Shown piece after piece: positions 8,085-17,446 of a stretch of 64,000 nt of DNA (positions within the stretch are counted from its first letter, which is position 1; the number at the start of each line of letters is the position of its first letter). This stretch comes from JANNBN01 sp963763885 (lineage in GTDB: Bacteria > Actinomycetota > Acidimicrobiia > Acidimicrobiales > JANYDT01): the NCBI GenBank assembly GCA_963763885.1, contig CAVXQD010000003.1, positions 434,001-498,000 of the forward strand, read 5' to 3'. Below the pieces are notes generated by a model. That model was not told the DNA's origin, made no database searches, and was given only the letters and a program-made list of their open reading frames with translations. The position numbers and the translations under genes are program-made.

Positions 8085-10118
8085 ATGTCGGAACCGCAGA
8101 GTAACAAGGGCACAACCCCAGGGCGTGGCCCGGGGCGGCTCGGACCGGGCGAAGTGCCGCCCCCGCCCCCGCCTTGGCGGGTGGAAGGCGCGCCTCCCGG
8201 CACGCCCGGATCCCCCAAACAAAACTCCGGTGCACCAACCACGGCCAAGAAGCCCTTCCGCAGCGGTTGGAACCTTGCGGCCCTGGCGGCTGCGCTGATG
8301 ATCGGTGCGCTGGTGATGGCTAACCAAAGCATTGGTCCCCAGTACGTCACCATCGACTACTCGCCCACGTTCAGGGCCCAAATCGACGCTGGCAACGTCA
8401 AAGAGGTCGTGTCCATCGGCAGCACCATTCGTGGTGAGTTCATTGCTCCGGTGAAGTACCCCAAGGGCACCCAGACCGTCGATGTCAAGAACTTCAAAGT
8501 CGAAATCCCTGTGTGGGTTACCGGCGTGTCGCTGGAAAACAGTCTTGCGGCCAAGAACGTCAAGCAGAACGCCAAGTCGCCGAACTCGCAACAATCCACC
8601 CTCACCATGATCCTGGTGAGCTTCGGCCCGCCGCTGCTGCTTGTGGGGCTCATCGTCATGATGACCCGCAAGATGGCGTCTGGTCTGGGCGGTGGTGGCC
8701 TCGGTGGCATCGGGCGCAGCAAGGCAAAGCGTTACGACGCCGGCAACAATATTCGGGTCACTTTTGCAGACGTCGCTGGTATCGACGAGGCCGAGGAAGA
8801 ACTCGTTGAAATCGTGGACTTCCTCAAGAACCCCGCCAAGTACCGAAAACTCGGTGCGCAGATTCCAAAGGGCGCGCTGCTGTCCGGTCCTCCAGGAACC
8901 GGCAAAACGCTGCTTGCTCGGGCGGTTGCTGGCGAGGCCAATGTGCCGTTCTTCTCGATGAGCGCCTCAGAGTTCGTCGAGATGATCGTTGGCGTTGGTG
9001 CGTCGCGTGTTCGTGACCTGTTCGAACAGGCAAAGGCTGTTGCCCCGGCAATCATCTTCATCGACGAGATCGATGCCATCGGCCGCTCACGCACCAGCGG
9101 GTCCGGCCTCGGTGGCAACGACGAACGAGAGCAGACGCTCAACCAGATCCTCACGGAGATGGACGGGTTCAACGGCTCCGAGGGTGTCATCGTGCTGGCC
9201 TCCACCAACCGACCAGAGGTCCTGGACGCAGCGTTGCTGCGGCCGGGCCGCTTCGACCGCCGCGTGGTAGTTAACCCGCCGGACCAAAAGGGCCGCCTGG
9301 AGATTCTGCGGGTGCATACCAAGTCTGTACCGGTTCACCCCGATGTGGACTTGTCCGGCCTTGCATCCACAACCCCAGGCATGGTTGGTGCCGACCTCAA
9401 GAACCTGGTCAACGAGGCTGCGCTGCTTGCGGCCAAACGCAACCGTGACCGTGTAGAAACTGCGGACTTCACCGATGCCATGGAGCGCATCGTGCTTGGT
9501 GCTGAACGTCGCATCGTGATCAGCAGCGAAGAGAAAGAGCGCACGGCCTTCCACGAAAGCGGTCACGCGCTGCTTGGCATGCTCACGCCGGGAGCCGACC
9601 CGGTCCGCAAGATCTCCATCATTCCGCGTGGTGGTGCATTGGGTGTGACGTTCTCCGCTCCAGACAACGACCGTTACGGCTACGACGAGGAATACCTCCG
9701 GGGGCGCATTGTGATGGCGCTCGGTGGCCGGGCAGCCGAAGAGGTTGTATACGGCAACGTCACAACCGGCGCCGAGAGCGACCTCGACACCGTCACTCGT
9801 ATCGCACGCTCCATGGTTGGACGGTGGGGCATGAGCGACGCCATTGGGCCGCTTGCTGTGTTGCCCGGGCCAAACGATCAGGTTGGCATGTTCGGTGACT
9901 CACCCAACGGCCCGTCGCCTGAGACCCGTCGAATCATCGACGTCGAAGTCCGCAAAATCGTTGATGACTGCTATTCGTTCGCCAAAGCACAACTTCGAGA
10001 CCATCGGCCACAGCTCGAAGCGCTCGTCGCAGCATTGCTGGCAAACGAGACGCTCGACGAAATCGATGCGTACGCAGCGGCAGGAGTCGACCGGCCCGCT
10101 CGGGTCGAGTTGCACTGA
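8085..10118 (+). CDS. ftsH: ATP-dependent zinc metalloprotease FtsH
   Basis: A 677-residue membrane AAA+ protease that degrades unassembled membrane and regulatory proteins. After a proline/glycine-rich cytoplasmic head (about residues 1-55) come a membrane segment (about 65-80), an extracytoplasmic domain, and a second membrane segment near 180. The AAA module has Walker A GPPGTGKT at about 268-275, Walker B IIFIDEIDAIG and an intact second region of homology. The protease motif HESGH (HExxH) is at 490-494. All catalytic residues are present. The ATG at 8085 gives the usual actinobacterial head. It is divergent from the molybdopterin hydroxylase gene, and a DUF6457 gene follows. Confidence 0.96.
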   Translation: MSEPQSNKGTTPGRGPGRLGPGEVPPPPPPWRVEGAPPGTPGSPKQNSGAPTTAKKPFRSGWNLAALAAALMIGALVMANQSIGPQYVTIDYSPTFRAQIDAGNVKEVVSIGSTIRGEFIAPVKYPKGTQTVDVKNFKVEIPVWVTGVSLENSLAAKNVKQNAKSPNSQQSTLTMILVSFGPPLLLVGLIVMMTRKMASGLGGGGLGGIGRSKAKRYDAGNNIRVTFADVAGIDEAEEELVEIVDFLKNPAKYRKLGAQIPKGALLSGPPGTGKTLLARAVAGEANVPFFSMSASEFVEMIVGVGASRVRDLFEQAKAVAPAIIFIDEIDAIGRSRTSGSGLGGNDEREQTLNQILTEMDGFNGSEGVIVLASTNRPEVLDAALLRPGRFDRRVVVNPPDQKGRLEILRVHTKSVPVHPDVDLSGLASTTPGMVGADLKNLVNEAALLAAKRNRDRVETADFTDAMERIVLGAERRIVISSEEKERTAFHESGHALLGMLTPGADPVRKISIIPRGGALGVTFSAPDNDRYGYDEEYLRGRIVMALGGRAAEEVVYGNVTTGAESDLDTVTRIARSMVGRWGMSDAIGPLAVLPGPNDQVGMFGDSPNGPSPETRRIIDVEVRKIVDDCYSFAKAQLRDHRPQLEALVAALLANETLDEIDAYAAAGVDRPARVELH

Positions 10119-10170
10119 CTAGATGCGCTTTCGTGCGAGCGATTAGATAGAAGCGAGTAGATCGAGTCGA

Positions 10171-10422
10171 ATGAGCAGCCAATCGTCCCCGGATGACCCC
10201 TCCGCTACGCGCCAGTCGGGGGTTGAATGGATTCGTCTTTTCGCCGAACGTCTCGGTGTCGAGCCTCCCACCGAGGCCGAGTTCACAGACCTGCTGGCGT
10301 TGGCCGGAGCTGCTGCGCATGCAAGCGAACGGATAGCTGCGCCGGTGGCGTGCTGGCTTGCCGCAAGAGCTGACGTTGCTCCAGCAGTCGCGAAACAGAT
10401 GGCAGAGGAGCTTGCGCGTTGA
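10171..10422 (+). CDS. DUF6457 domain protein
   Basis: An 83-residue helical protein matching what I recall of the DUF6457 family: a W...FAERLGV segment, then DLLALAGAAAHASERIAAPVACW. In other actinobacteria this domain is found alone or fused to MobA-like nucleotidyltransferases for molybdenum cofactor guanylylation, but its own function is unknown. No mobA is adjacent; a molybdopterin hydroxylase gene lies on the far side of ftsH. It is 52 bases downstream of ftsH on the same strand and ends before a perfect palindrome. The family call is from memory of its pattern. Confidence 0.7.
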   Translation: MSSQSSPDDPSATRQSGVEWIRLFAERLGVEPPTEAEFTDLLALAGAAAHASERIAAPVACWLAARADVAPAVAKQMAEELAR

Positions 10423-10446
10423 ACTGAGAACACCGCGCAGTGCGGA

Positions 10447-10485
10447 GTGTGCACTAAGTCGGTCTGGAACCGACTTAGTGCACAC
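10447..10485. terminator. Perfect 39-bp palindrome at convergent gene ends
   Basis: Perfect 17-bp arms GTGTGCACTAAGTCGGT and ACCGACTTAGTGCACAC flank a 5-base loop. It lies between the DUF6457 gene (ends 10422) and the mycothiol-dependent-isomerase-like gene (ends 10497 on the other strand). It is a second copy of the palindrome at 3026-3064, also at convergent ends, so a dedicated bidirectional terminator or a mobile palindrome is likely. Confidence 0.75.
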
Positions 10486-10496
10486 GCAGCCGAGCG

Positions 10497-11336
10497 CTAG
10501 AGGGTGATGATCTTTAGGGCGGAGGCGAATTGGCGGGCGAGGGGTTCGTTGCCGCGGAGTTTGATTTTGCCGGTGTCGATGGCTTCGGTGGTGGAGATGC
10601 GGCCGGTGGTGACGAGGAGGAAGGTTTCGTCGTGCATGGTGAGGGCGGCGAGCGGGGGGTGGTCGCCGGCGAGGACCGTTTTGCCGCGGCCTTGTTCTAC
10701 CAGGACCGTGGTTGTGACGGAGAAGGATCCGAAAAGGCTGAGGGCAACGACGGTGCCATCGGGGAGGTTTGCTTGTTTCGCGGCGGCGCGGGGGAGGGCA
10801 CTGATCATCTGTGCACGAAGCAACGCTATGCCGGGGGCGTCGGGTGCCCAGGGGAGCCCGCAGGCACGGCGGATGTCGATCTCGTGGGCGGTTGTGTCGA
10901 CGATGCGGATTGGGAGCGCTGCGCGGTAAGGGGTGAGGCCGAAAACGGACTGGACCTGAGTGTCGAAACCGGTGTCGGACATCATCGTGTCGAACAACTG
11001 CACCTTACGTACGCGGACCATTTCGTCGTACCGATCCATCATGGTGGCCGGGGAATCTTCAGCCCACAGACGAACCCATCGTTCGTTATCGGCGGCCACG
11101 TCATTGTGCACGTGAGCCGGGCGAGGGGCGATGGGGGCAACCTCTGGTTGTTCGCCAAGGAACCACTGGCGTTCGAAGCCGACCAAATGTGAAACCACGT
11201 CTCGCACGGTCCAGCCGGGTAATTCCGAAAGAAGATCCCACTGCGGTGGCTCAAGTGAGGACAGCGTGGCCCGCAGCGACGCCCATTCCTCGATGCAGGT
11301 GTCGGCCAGGGTGCGGTCCTCGTCGGTTGTGGTCAC
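10497..11336 (-). CDS. Maleylpyruvate isomerase family mycothiol-dependent enzyme
   Basis: A 279-residue DinB-fold protein of the MDMPI family. The N-terminal helical metal-binding domain (about 1-170) includes LPGWTVRDVVSHLVGFER, the usual first metal histidine region, and ADNERWVRLWAEDSPATM. The C-terminal part resembles an SCP2-like domain (TGKIKLRGNEPLARQFASAL). Family members use mycothiol as cofactor for isomerisation or detoxification; the substrate here is unknown. The GTG at 11336 was chosen because an upstream extension would run into the next gene and lacks homology. Its presence supports a mycothiol-making actinobacterium. Confidence 0.8.
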   Translation of the reverse strand: MTTTDEDRTLADTCIEEWASLRATLSSLEPPQWDLLSELPGWTVRDVVSHLVGFERQWFLGEQPEVAPIAPRPAHVHNDVAADNERWVRLWAEDSPATMMDRYDEMVRVRKVQLFDTMMSDTGFDTQVQSVFGLTPYRAALPIRIVDTTAHEIDIRRACGLPWAPDAPGIALLRAQMISALPRAAAKQANLPDGTVVALSLFGSFSVTTTVLVEQGRGKTVLAGDHPPLAALTMHDETFLLVTTGRISTTEAIDTGKIKLRGNEPLARQFASALKIITL

Positions 11337-11371
11337 GAGTCGAATGTAGCGGGAGGAGAGGGCCGGAACGG

Positions 11372-12145
11372 TTACGCGTCGTACGGGTCTCGGGGTTGCT
11401 GAACCTCTTGCACGTTGTCCGCATGGAGTGTGGGCAGCACGCCGTCCACACCGGTCAGGATTCCTGTCACGCTCACCCATCGCAACTGAGTTGATTGCGA
11501 TGACGACTTCGAGGATCCGGCTACGAGAGGAAGACCGGTCACGCGGACGCTGGACGCAAGCGCATCAGCAGCGCAACAGGCGATGGAATATCGAACGATG
11601 GTGAACGCATCGCCATCTTCTGCGGTGACGAACCCAGTAAGCCGAACCGTAACTCCCTTTACGGTTGAGGCATCGCCGTCCAGTGCCCGTCCTACGAAAT
11701 CGCGCATCGACAATTCGACCGGTTGGCCGGGAGTGATGGTCAGCGGGGACCAGTCCTGACCCGCCGTGCGATTGTTGGTTTGGCGCGATGCACCCCATCC
11801 GCTGAGCGACGGCGGGGCAAAGACCAACAGGGTCACGACCGGAATCAACAGCAGCCAGGCAACTCGCGAATCTCCGTGCTCCTCGTGGGCGTGATGATCG
11901 TTGTCCGTGAGCTCGTCGCCCTGTGCGAGAAATCCAAGCGCTTCGGCGATGGCGACTGCTGCAAGCAAGACCCCGCTGATGAGCAGGGGAATGCGCATGG
12001 AAGGACGGACGAAGTTGAGGTACTCGCCCGAAATCGCGATGCGAACAAGGGTGGCGGCACACAGGCCCGCGACAACGGTCGCTGGCCTCACGCGTGAGCG
12101 TTGGTGGCGACTGGACTCGGCAGCCTTGCTGGTCTCTCGGCTCAC
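11372..12145 (-). CDS. TIGR03943-family (YcgQ-like) membrane protein
   Basis: A 257-residue protein of the YcgQ/DUF1980 family. N-terminal membrane segments (about 25-45, 52-72 and 95-112) surround a His-rich loop DNDHHAHEEHGD. The soluble C-terminal domain holds RLTGFVTAEDGDAFTIVRYSI followed directly by CC, the conserved cysteine pair of the family. It partners with the permease encoded just upstream, whose stop overlaps its start by 4 bases (12142-12145). YcgQ/YraQ pairs are proposed transporters of metals or small anions, but the substrate is not established. Confidence 0.85.
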   Translation of the reverse strand: MSRETSKAAESSRHQRSRVRPATVVAGLCAATLVRIAISGEYLNFVRPSMRIPLLISGVLLAAVAIAEALGFLAQGDELTDNDHHAHEEHGDSRVAWLLLIPVVTLLVFAPPSLSGWGASRQTNNRTAGQDWSPLTITPGQPVELSMRDFVGRALDGDASTVKGVTVRLTGFVTAEDGDAFTIVRYSIACCAADALASSVRVTGLPLVAGSSKSSSQSTQLRWVSVTGILTGVDGVLPTLHADNVQEVQQPRDPYDA

Positions 12146-13134
12146 AGCAGGCGTCCGAACATCGCGCTGACAATGACTCCGACGAGGAACGTCAGCGGAG
12201 CGAAACGGAGAGCAAACTTGCGTCCAAACGTTCCGGCCTGCAACGCAACAAGCTTCAGGTCAACCATTGGGCCGATCACCAAAAACGTCAGGCGCGCCGA
12301 TAGGGGGAACGAAGTTAGGCCGGTGGCAACGAACGCATCGGCTTCGCTGCAGATGGATAACAGAACGGCGAGCAGTCCCATCGCGATGATCGCCACGAAC
12401 CAATTGGAACCCAGCCGATCCAACGTGGACGTCGGCACAATGGTCTGGAGGGTTGCTGCCGCTGCAGCACCAATCACCAGGTACCCGCCGGCATGGGCGA
12501 AGTCGTGGAGTGCCGATCGTGCAGCGACGCGCCAGCCCGTCTCATGGTGATGATGAACAGAGTCGCGCCAGCGCGCCAGCAACCATTCGGCGCGTCCGAT
12601 TCGCATCCAAATCCACCCAACGACTGCCGCGGTCACCACGCTTGCTGCAAACCGAGCAAATACCATCATCGGCCGTCCGGGGAATGCGATGGCGGTTGCA
12701 ACCAAAACCACGGGGTTGATGGCCGGAGACGCGAGCAGGAAGGTAAGCGCGGCAGGCAACGGGACGCCCCGTTCGGTGAGACGTGCGGCTACTGGGACGC
12801 TGCTGCACTCGCACCCGGGGAGAACCACGCCGCTGAGGGCAGCAACAGGAATGGCGAGGGCCGGCCGCTGCGGCAACACTCGGCTGATGAATTTGGGTTG
12901 GATGAACCCTGCAATCAGCCCGGCGAGGACCACGCCGAGTACCAGGAATGGCATTGCCTGGATACAGATAGCGGCGAACACGGTCAACCAGAACTGCAGT
13001 TGCTGACCGTCGATCAACCCCGCCAAGCGGCTGCGCAAGGCAACCGCAGCCAACATGGCGCCGAGCACGCCAAGCGTGAAACCCTGTGACGACCTGGGTG
13101 ACGTCGACGGCGTGACAGGTGGCACTGACTTCAC
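12142..13134 (-). CDS. YraQ-family (DUF318) permease
   Basis: A 330-residue integral membrane protein with about eight predicted helices. The family signatures are present: GCECSSVPVAARL in the first half and SEADAFVATG in the second, together with LASPAINPVVLVATAIAF. It is the permease partner of the YcgQ-like protein encoded downstream, with a 4-base overlap that implies a translationally coupled two-gene operon. A histidine run, HHHHET, lies in a central cytoplasmic loop and could bind metal. Function is inferred as export or import of a metal or small solute. Confidence 0.85.
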   Translation of the reverse strand: MKSVPPVTPSTSPRSSQGFTLGVLGAMLAAVALRSRLAGLIDGQQLQFWLTVFAAICIQAMPFLVLGVVLAGLIAGFIQPKFISRVLPQRPALAIPVAALSGVVLPGCECSSVPVAARLTERGVPLPAALTFLLASPAINPVVLVATAIAFPGRPMMVFARFAASVVTAAVVGWIWMRIGRAEWLLARWRDSVHHHHETGWRVAARSALHDFAHAGGYLVIGAAAAATLQTIVPTSTLDRLGSNWFVAIIAMGLLAVLLSICSEADAFVATGLTSFPLSARLTFLVIGPMVDLKLVALQAGTFGRKFALRFAPLTFLVGVIVSAMFGRLL

Positions 13135-13247
13135 AAACTGACGCTAGCCGCGCGGCGTGCTCGGACTCGATAGTGTCCGAACAGATAGGGATCGAGTACT
13201 CAGAGACCTCTGCGGGCACTCGAACCATGCGACGAACGGAGCAAATC

Positions 13248-15161
13248 ATGACCAACGCGAGACGCCAACAGCGCTTCTTGAACTCTGAAGCCTCGGGTGC
13301 CAGTCCGGCGGGAGCTTCACGAAAGCGTCGGATGTCTCGCGCTGCAGGGGGACTGCTTGCAGTCACCTGTGCTGCGGTGGCGTTGAGCCCGCTTGCTTCT
13401 GGTCCTGCCGGGGCACAGATCAGTGGCGCAACGTCTATCACGGACACCGTCACCATCGGGGAGGCAAAAGTCGCTGGGGTCACCACCGACATTCACGTGC
13501 TCGGCTTCAACGACCTGCACGGCCACCTCGACGGGGTCACATCAGGAAACCTGTACGGTCGGTATGCCGGAGGCGCAGCGGCGTTGGGAAGTCAGATACG
13601 TGCTAAGCGCGCGTTGTATCGAGGCCGGTCCATGACCGTGTTTGCCGGTGACTCCATTGGAGCCACTCCGTTGGCATCTGCGCTGTTTGAAGACGAGCCC
13701 ACAATCATGGCGCTCAACATGATCGGCGTCGATTTTGCATCAGTCGGAAATCACGAGTTCGATCGAGGCCGCAAGCACCTTCTGCGAATGCAAGATGGCG
13801 GCTGCGAAGGCCCGTGCGCTGGTGCGCCATACCCCGAACGCAACGGTGGCTTCGCTCCAACGTTCCCCGGAGCTGACTTCACCTACCTGGCTGCAAACGT
13901 GAAGAACGCGGATGGTTCGCAGTTCCTGCGAGGTTCAGCAGTGAAGCGTTTCACCAGCATCGGCGGCACAACCATCAAGGTCGGTGTCATTGGTGCAGTA
14001 CTCGAGGCAACCCCAACCGTCGTGACCCCTGCCGGTGTGGCCGGCCTCAGCTTCATCAACGAAACTAAGGCTGCCAATGCCGAGGCTCAAGCTTTGATCG
14101 CAGCTGGCGTCAAGACCAACGTGCTGGTTATCCACCAAGGGGGTGCGCAGTCCACGGCGCCAACACGGGCCAACGACTGTGTCGGATCATTGGCGGGTAG
14201 CGACATCGAAAAGATCGCCAAAGATCTCGATAAGTCCATTCGCATCATCGTGTCCGGTCACACTCACAACGAGTACCGCTGCATCGTGAAGATCAACGGC
14301 GTGGACCGTCTCATCACGTCGGCCTCTTCACAGGGCCGTGTCCTGACGGACATCACGATGAACATCGACGACATCACCGGCGAACTGATCAGCGCTTCGG
14401 CAACCAACACGGTGGCGGAGAACGCAACCAACCTCAACACGCAGACATCCCGCATTGCAGATCCACTGAAGAACCTCGACGACGTGCAGGCGCTGGCTGC
14501 CTACTACCAACGACTGTCGGCTCCAAAGGCCAACCGTGTGATCGGCAAGGTCAGCGGTGACATGGGTAACTCCACCACCAATGCAAACGGCGAAGTGCCG
14601 TTGGGGGACGTCATCGCAGACGCTCAACTTCTTTCGACCGAGAAGACCGGCAAGGCGCAGATTGCGCTGATGAATCCCGGCGGAATTCGGGCGCCAGGAT
14701 TCTCCGTGAATCAGATCTCGGCTGGTGAGAAGCCAGGCGAGATTACCTACGCCGAAGCGTTTGCGGTGCAGCCATTCGGCAACAGCCTGGTGACGTTCAC
14801 GCTGACCGGTGACCAAATCCGTGCGGTCTTGGAACAACAGTTCTCCGGTTGCCGCGGGCAGATCACCAACCGCATTTTGCAGGTTTCGGTCGGCTTCTCG
14901 TACGAACAATCCGCAAGTGCATCGGATTGCTCGAAGAAGATTGGGGCCATCACACTGGGCGGCAAGGCGCTAGACCCCAAGGGCACGTATCGGGTGACCG
15001 TGAACTCGTTCCTCGCATCTGGTGGCGATGGGTTTGTGGTGTTCAACGACGGAACAGACCGCGTCGGTGGCGAGATCGACCTTGATGCGTTGACCGCCTA
15101 CTTCGCTGCCAACCCGGCCGGGATTGCACCCGGACCTGCCAACCGCATAGTGGTGAAGTAG
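13248..15161 (+). CDS. Secreted 5'-nucleotidase / metallophosphoesterase
   Basis: A 637-residue exported nucleotidase. A long signal peptide (about 1-63) has an arginine-rich start, a hydrophobic stretch and an AGAQ cleavage region. The metallophosphatase domain follows with metal motifs FNDLHGHLDG, GDSIGATP, GNHEFDRG and SGHTHNE. The 5'-nucleotidase C-terminal domain contains MNPGGIRAPGFS and AFAVQPFGNSLVTFTLTG. All metal ligands are present. It should release phosphate from extracellular nucleotides. The ATG at 13248 was chosen over nearby starts because it follows GGAGC at a suitable distance. No cell-wall anchor is visible. Confidence 0.92.
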   Translation: MTNARRQQRFLNSEASGASPAGASRKRRMSRAAGGLLAVTCAAVALSPLASGPAGAQISGATSITDTVTIGEAKVAGVTTDIHVLGFNDLHGHLDGVTSGNLYGRYAGGAAALGSQIRAKRALYRGRSMTVFAGDSIGATPLASALFEDEPTIMALNMIGVDFASVGNHEFDRGRKHLLRMQDGGCEGPCAGAPYPERNGGFAPTFPGADFTYLAANVKNADGSQFLRGSAVKRFTSIGGTTIKVGVIGAVLEATPTVVTPAGVAGLSFINETKAANAEAQALIAAGVKTNVLVIHQGGAQSTAPTRANDCVGSLAGSDIEKIAKDLDKSIRIIVSGHTHNEYRCIVKINGVDRLITSASSQGRVLTDITMNIDDITGELISASATNTVAENATNLNTQTSRIADPLKNLDDVQALAAYYQRLSAPKANRVIGKVSGDMGNSTTNANGEVPLGDVIADAQLLSTEKTGKAQIALMNPGGIRAPGFSVNQISAGEKPGEITYAEAFAVQPFGNSLVTFTLTGDQIRAVLEQQFSGCRGQITNRILQVSVGFSYEQSASASDCSKKIGAITLGGKALDPKGTYRVTVNSFLASGGDGFVVFNDGTDRVGGEIDLDALTAYFAANPAGIAPGPANRIVVK

Positions 15162-15180
15162 CTAGTATGGGCCTGACGCC

Positions 15181-16172
15181 ATGAGCACTGGTGCGCCATC
15201 GCTGCCTTTGCTGACAACGGACCAAATGGCGTCGTTCGTGGCGCGCGGGTTCCTTCGGTTCGACGCCGTGGTGCCCAACGACATCAACGAGCAAGCGTTG
15301 GACGAACTGCCCGGCTTGTTTCGATCGTGGCTAGAGGAGTTCAGGGGTGCTTCGCAGACCGCCAGGACACGACCGCCATGGACAAGACCGCCCTGGACAA
15401 GACAGGCTTGGACACCCACGTGGTGAGGAGACAAGCCATGTGCCTCGTTCGGGTACATCCCCTGAGCGACGCGTATTCTCCAGACTCTGCGTTCGGGAAG
15501 ATGATACGTGTGCCGACGATTGCAGGTGCTATCGCCTCGTTGGTCGGAACGCAGCCCGTTGTGGATCATCATTTTGTTCACGTCAAGCAGGCAGGTGATC
15601 TGCATGCGCAAGGGTTGCACTGCGATGCAATCATCGATGAAGGGCTGGGATTCGACATTCAGCTGTTCTGGTTCCCACACGATGTGGCCCCATGTGAGGG
15701 TGGGACTCGCTTCGTGCCGGGCAGTCATCTACGTCGGGTGAACATGGACGATGTGGCTCGGTATCAGCATCTGGCAGGCGAGCAGTACTTCAGTGGCGAA
15801 GCGGGCACCGTGCTGATCTTTCATCAAGGACTGTGGCATGCCGGAGCGCCCAACCACGGAACACGAGATCGGGTGATGGGAAAACTCCGGCTCAACCCCG
15901 CCACGGCACAGGTTCGGCTGTGGGACACCTCTGACTTGTCTGAACGTAATCGCGCAGATGATCACATGTTTGCAAGGACCGAAGCCGGAACCGTGGCCAG
16001 CGCGTTGCGGCGTAGCGAAGCGTGGTACGAACCTTCGGTGCACCGGCTGGAAACGGTGCAGCGGGCCATTCTGTGGCGGTTTCTTACCGGCGATAAAGCG
16101 TTCGACGTGGACTGGTATCTCACTCGCACGGAACGACGGCAGGTTCTCGCACGCGGCTCAGGCGAGCCATGA
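15181..16172 (+). pseudogene. Frameshifted phytanoyl-CoA dioxygenase (PhyH) family gene
   Basis: The N-terminal part (15181 to about 15350: LPLLTTDQMASFVARGFLRF ... LFRSWLEEFRGAS) is in one frame, which stops at 15426. The rest of the enzyme continues in another frame to 16172. That part carries the Fe(II) ligand motif LHCDAIIDEG, FVPGSHLRRVN and the distal LIFHQGLWHAG. Together they make a normal-length 2-oxoglutarate dioxygenase of about 330 residues. The shift lies near three 15-bp repeats at 15366-15410. It may be a recent mutation, an assembly error or slippage; I see no classical slippery heptamer. The next small gene overlaps its stop by 4 bases, so the pair was an operon. Confidence 0.75.
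15366..15410 (+). repeat. Three 15-bp tandem repeats in the PhyH gene
   Basis: Units GACACGACCGCCATG, GACAAGACCGCCCTG and GACAAGACAGGCTTG lie head to tail. They code for DTTAM-DKTAL-DKTGL in the downstream frame. The frame change between the two halves of the dioxygenase occurs in or just before this stretch, so repeat slippage is a plausible cause. Confidence 0.8.
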
Positions 16173-16435
16173 TCCTCGATCAACGCCAACAGGTGCTGAT
16201 GTTGTGGTTGGCAAGCCCGTCGCTCGACGCGAACGTTCTTGGCTGGTCGTTCTTCGACGGCTCCGCGGGTCGCGGTCCGCAATTGGACGGCGACCCTCCG
16301 TATGCCAACGGTGTTGCAGCGTTACACGCCGGTTGGCGCCTCCTGCAGATGTCACCGCTGTCGCCGGCGGCTGCAGGTATGGAACGCCAGCCGTCCTTTC
16401 TGAAACACGAGTTCGTGTTCGAGCGCTTTGTGTAG
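16169..16435 (+). CDS. Small conserved-looking protein of unknown function
   Basis: An 88-residue protein, MILDQRQQVLMLWLASPSLD ... PPYANGVAALHAGWRLLQMSP ... LKHEFVFERFV. I do not recognise a named domain. The composition (compact, Trp-containing, no membrane segment, ending in a beta-like KHEFVFERFV) looks like a folded cytoplasmic protein. Its ATG overlaps the stop of the PhyH dioxygenase gene by 4 bases, so it is translationally coupled and probably serves the same pathway. Confidence 0.7.
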   Translation: MILDQRQQVLMLWLASPSLDANVLGWSFFDGSAGRGPQLDGDPPYANGVAALHAGWRLLQMSPLSPAAAGMERQPSFLKHEFVFERFV

Positions 16436-16471
16436 TCCAGTACGTGTAGGCCGGGGTGGGAAACTGGATCA

Positions 16472-17395
16472 GTGACCCGCAGATTTCTGATCGACACCGA
16501 TACAGCCAGCGATGACGCGGTGGCGTTGTTGCTTGCCCTGACAAACCCAGGCATCGACGTGATTGGCATCACGGTTGTTGCCGGCAACGTTGGTTTGGAT
16601 CGGGCGATCGTCAACGCACGAATCACCGTGGAGCGCGCAGGAAAGCCCGATGTACCGGTGTTCGCCGGACGGGCACAGCCCTTGTGTCGCCCACTTGAGA
16701 CGGCACAGTTTGTGCATGGTGACGATGGCATGGGTGACGTGGGCCTGCCAATGCCTCACCGCGCCTCGCCAAATCCTGGCGATGCAGTGGACGTGCTGCT
16801 GCGTGCGCCCCACGACCACGGCGCATTAACGCTTGTCACGCTCGGACCGCTGACCAACGTTGCCGCAGCGCTGCAGCAAGACCCAGAGTTGCTTACCCGC
16901 TACGAACGCGTCGTGATGATGGCGGGAGCGCCAGATGGCTATGGCAACGTCAACGCCACTGGCGAGTTCAATGTGTGGGCAGACCCTGAAGCCGCGCAGA
17001 TCGTCATGCACGCGCCCGGCAACAAAGTGATGGTGGGTTGGAACATCTCCCGCCTGTTTGCTGTCATGACCCCCGCTGACCAGGCAGTCATCGGTACCCT
17101 CGGTCCGCTTGGCGAGTTCACCCAGCAGATCAACGTCTGTGTGGACGAGTACGCACGCTCCAACGGCCTTGCCGGTTACGACCTACCCGATCCAATTGCC
17201 ATGGCCATCGCAATTGACCCCACCATCGCAACCCGCGCGCACTGGCAGCGAGTAGATGTTGCGCTGCATGGCGAACACGATCGTGGCTGCACCCGCATCG
17301 TTGGCGACCACGCCATTCCGCTTACCGAGGTGATCTGGGACGCAGACGAGCAGCGTTTCAAATCCATGATCATGGCAATGTGCGCCAGCCGCTGA
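16472..17395 (+). CDS. Nucleoside hydrolase
   Basis: A 307-residue inosine/uridine-preferring nucleoside hydrolase that cleaves the N-glycosidic bond of ribonucleosides. The calcium-binding signature DTDTASDD is at residues 7-14. TLGPLTNVAAAL and VMMAGAPDGYGNVNATGEFNVWADPEAA hold further conserved ribose and metal contacts. The length matches the family. Start is GTG. It lies 36 bases after the small gene of the PhyH pair on the same strand and could act with the secreted 5'-nucleotidase upstream in nucleoside salvage, though this link is inferred. Confidence 0.92.
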   Translation: MTRRFLIDTDTASDDAVALLLALTNPGIDVIGITVVAGNVGLDRAIVNARITVERAGKPDVPVFAGRAQPLCRPLETAQFVHGDDGMGDVGLPMPHRASPNPGDAVDVLLRAPHDHGALTLVTLGPLTNVAAALQQDPELLTRYERVVMMAGAPDGYGNVNATGEFNVWADPEAAQIVMHAPGNKVMVGWNISRLFAVMTPADQAVIGTLGPLGEFTQQINVCVDEYARSNGLAGYDLPDPIAMAIAIDPTIATRAHWQRVDVALHGEHDRGCTRIVGDHAIPLTEVIWDADEQRFKSMIMAMCASR

Positions 17396-17446
17396 CCCCT
17401 GTGCACATACGTTCCGGTCGATCTGACTCGAAGAGTTTCGGGTGAC

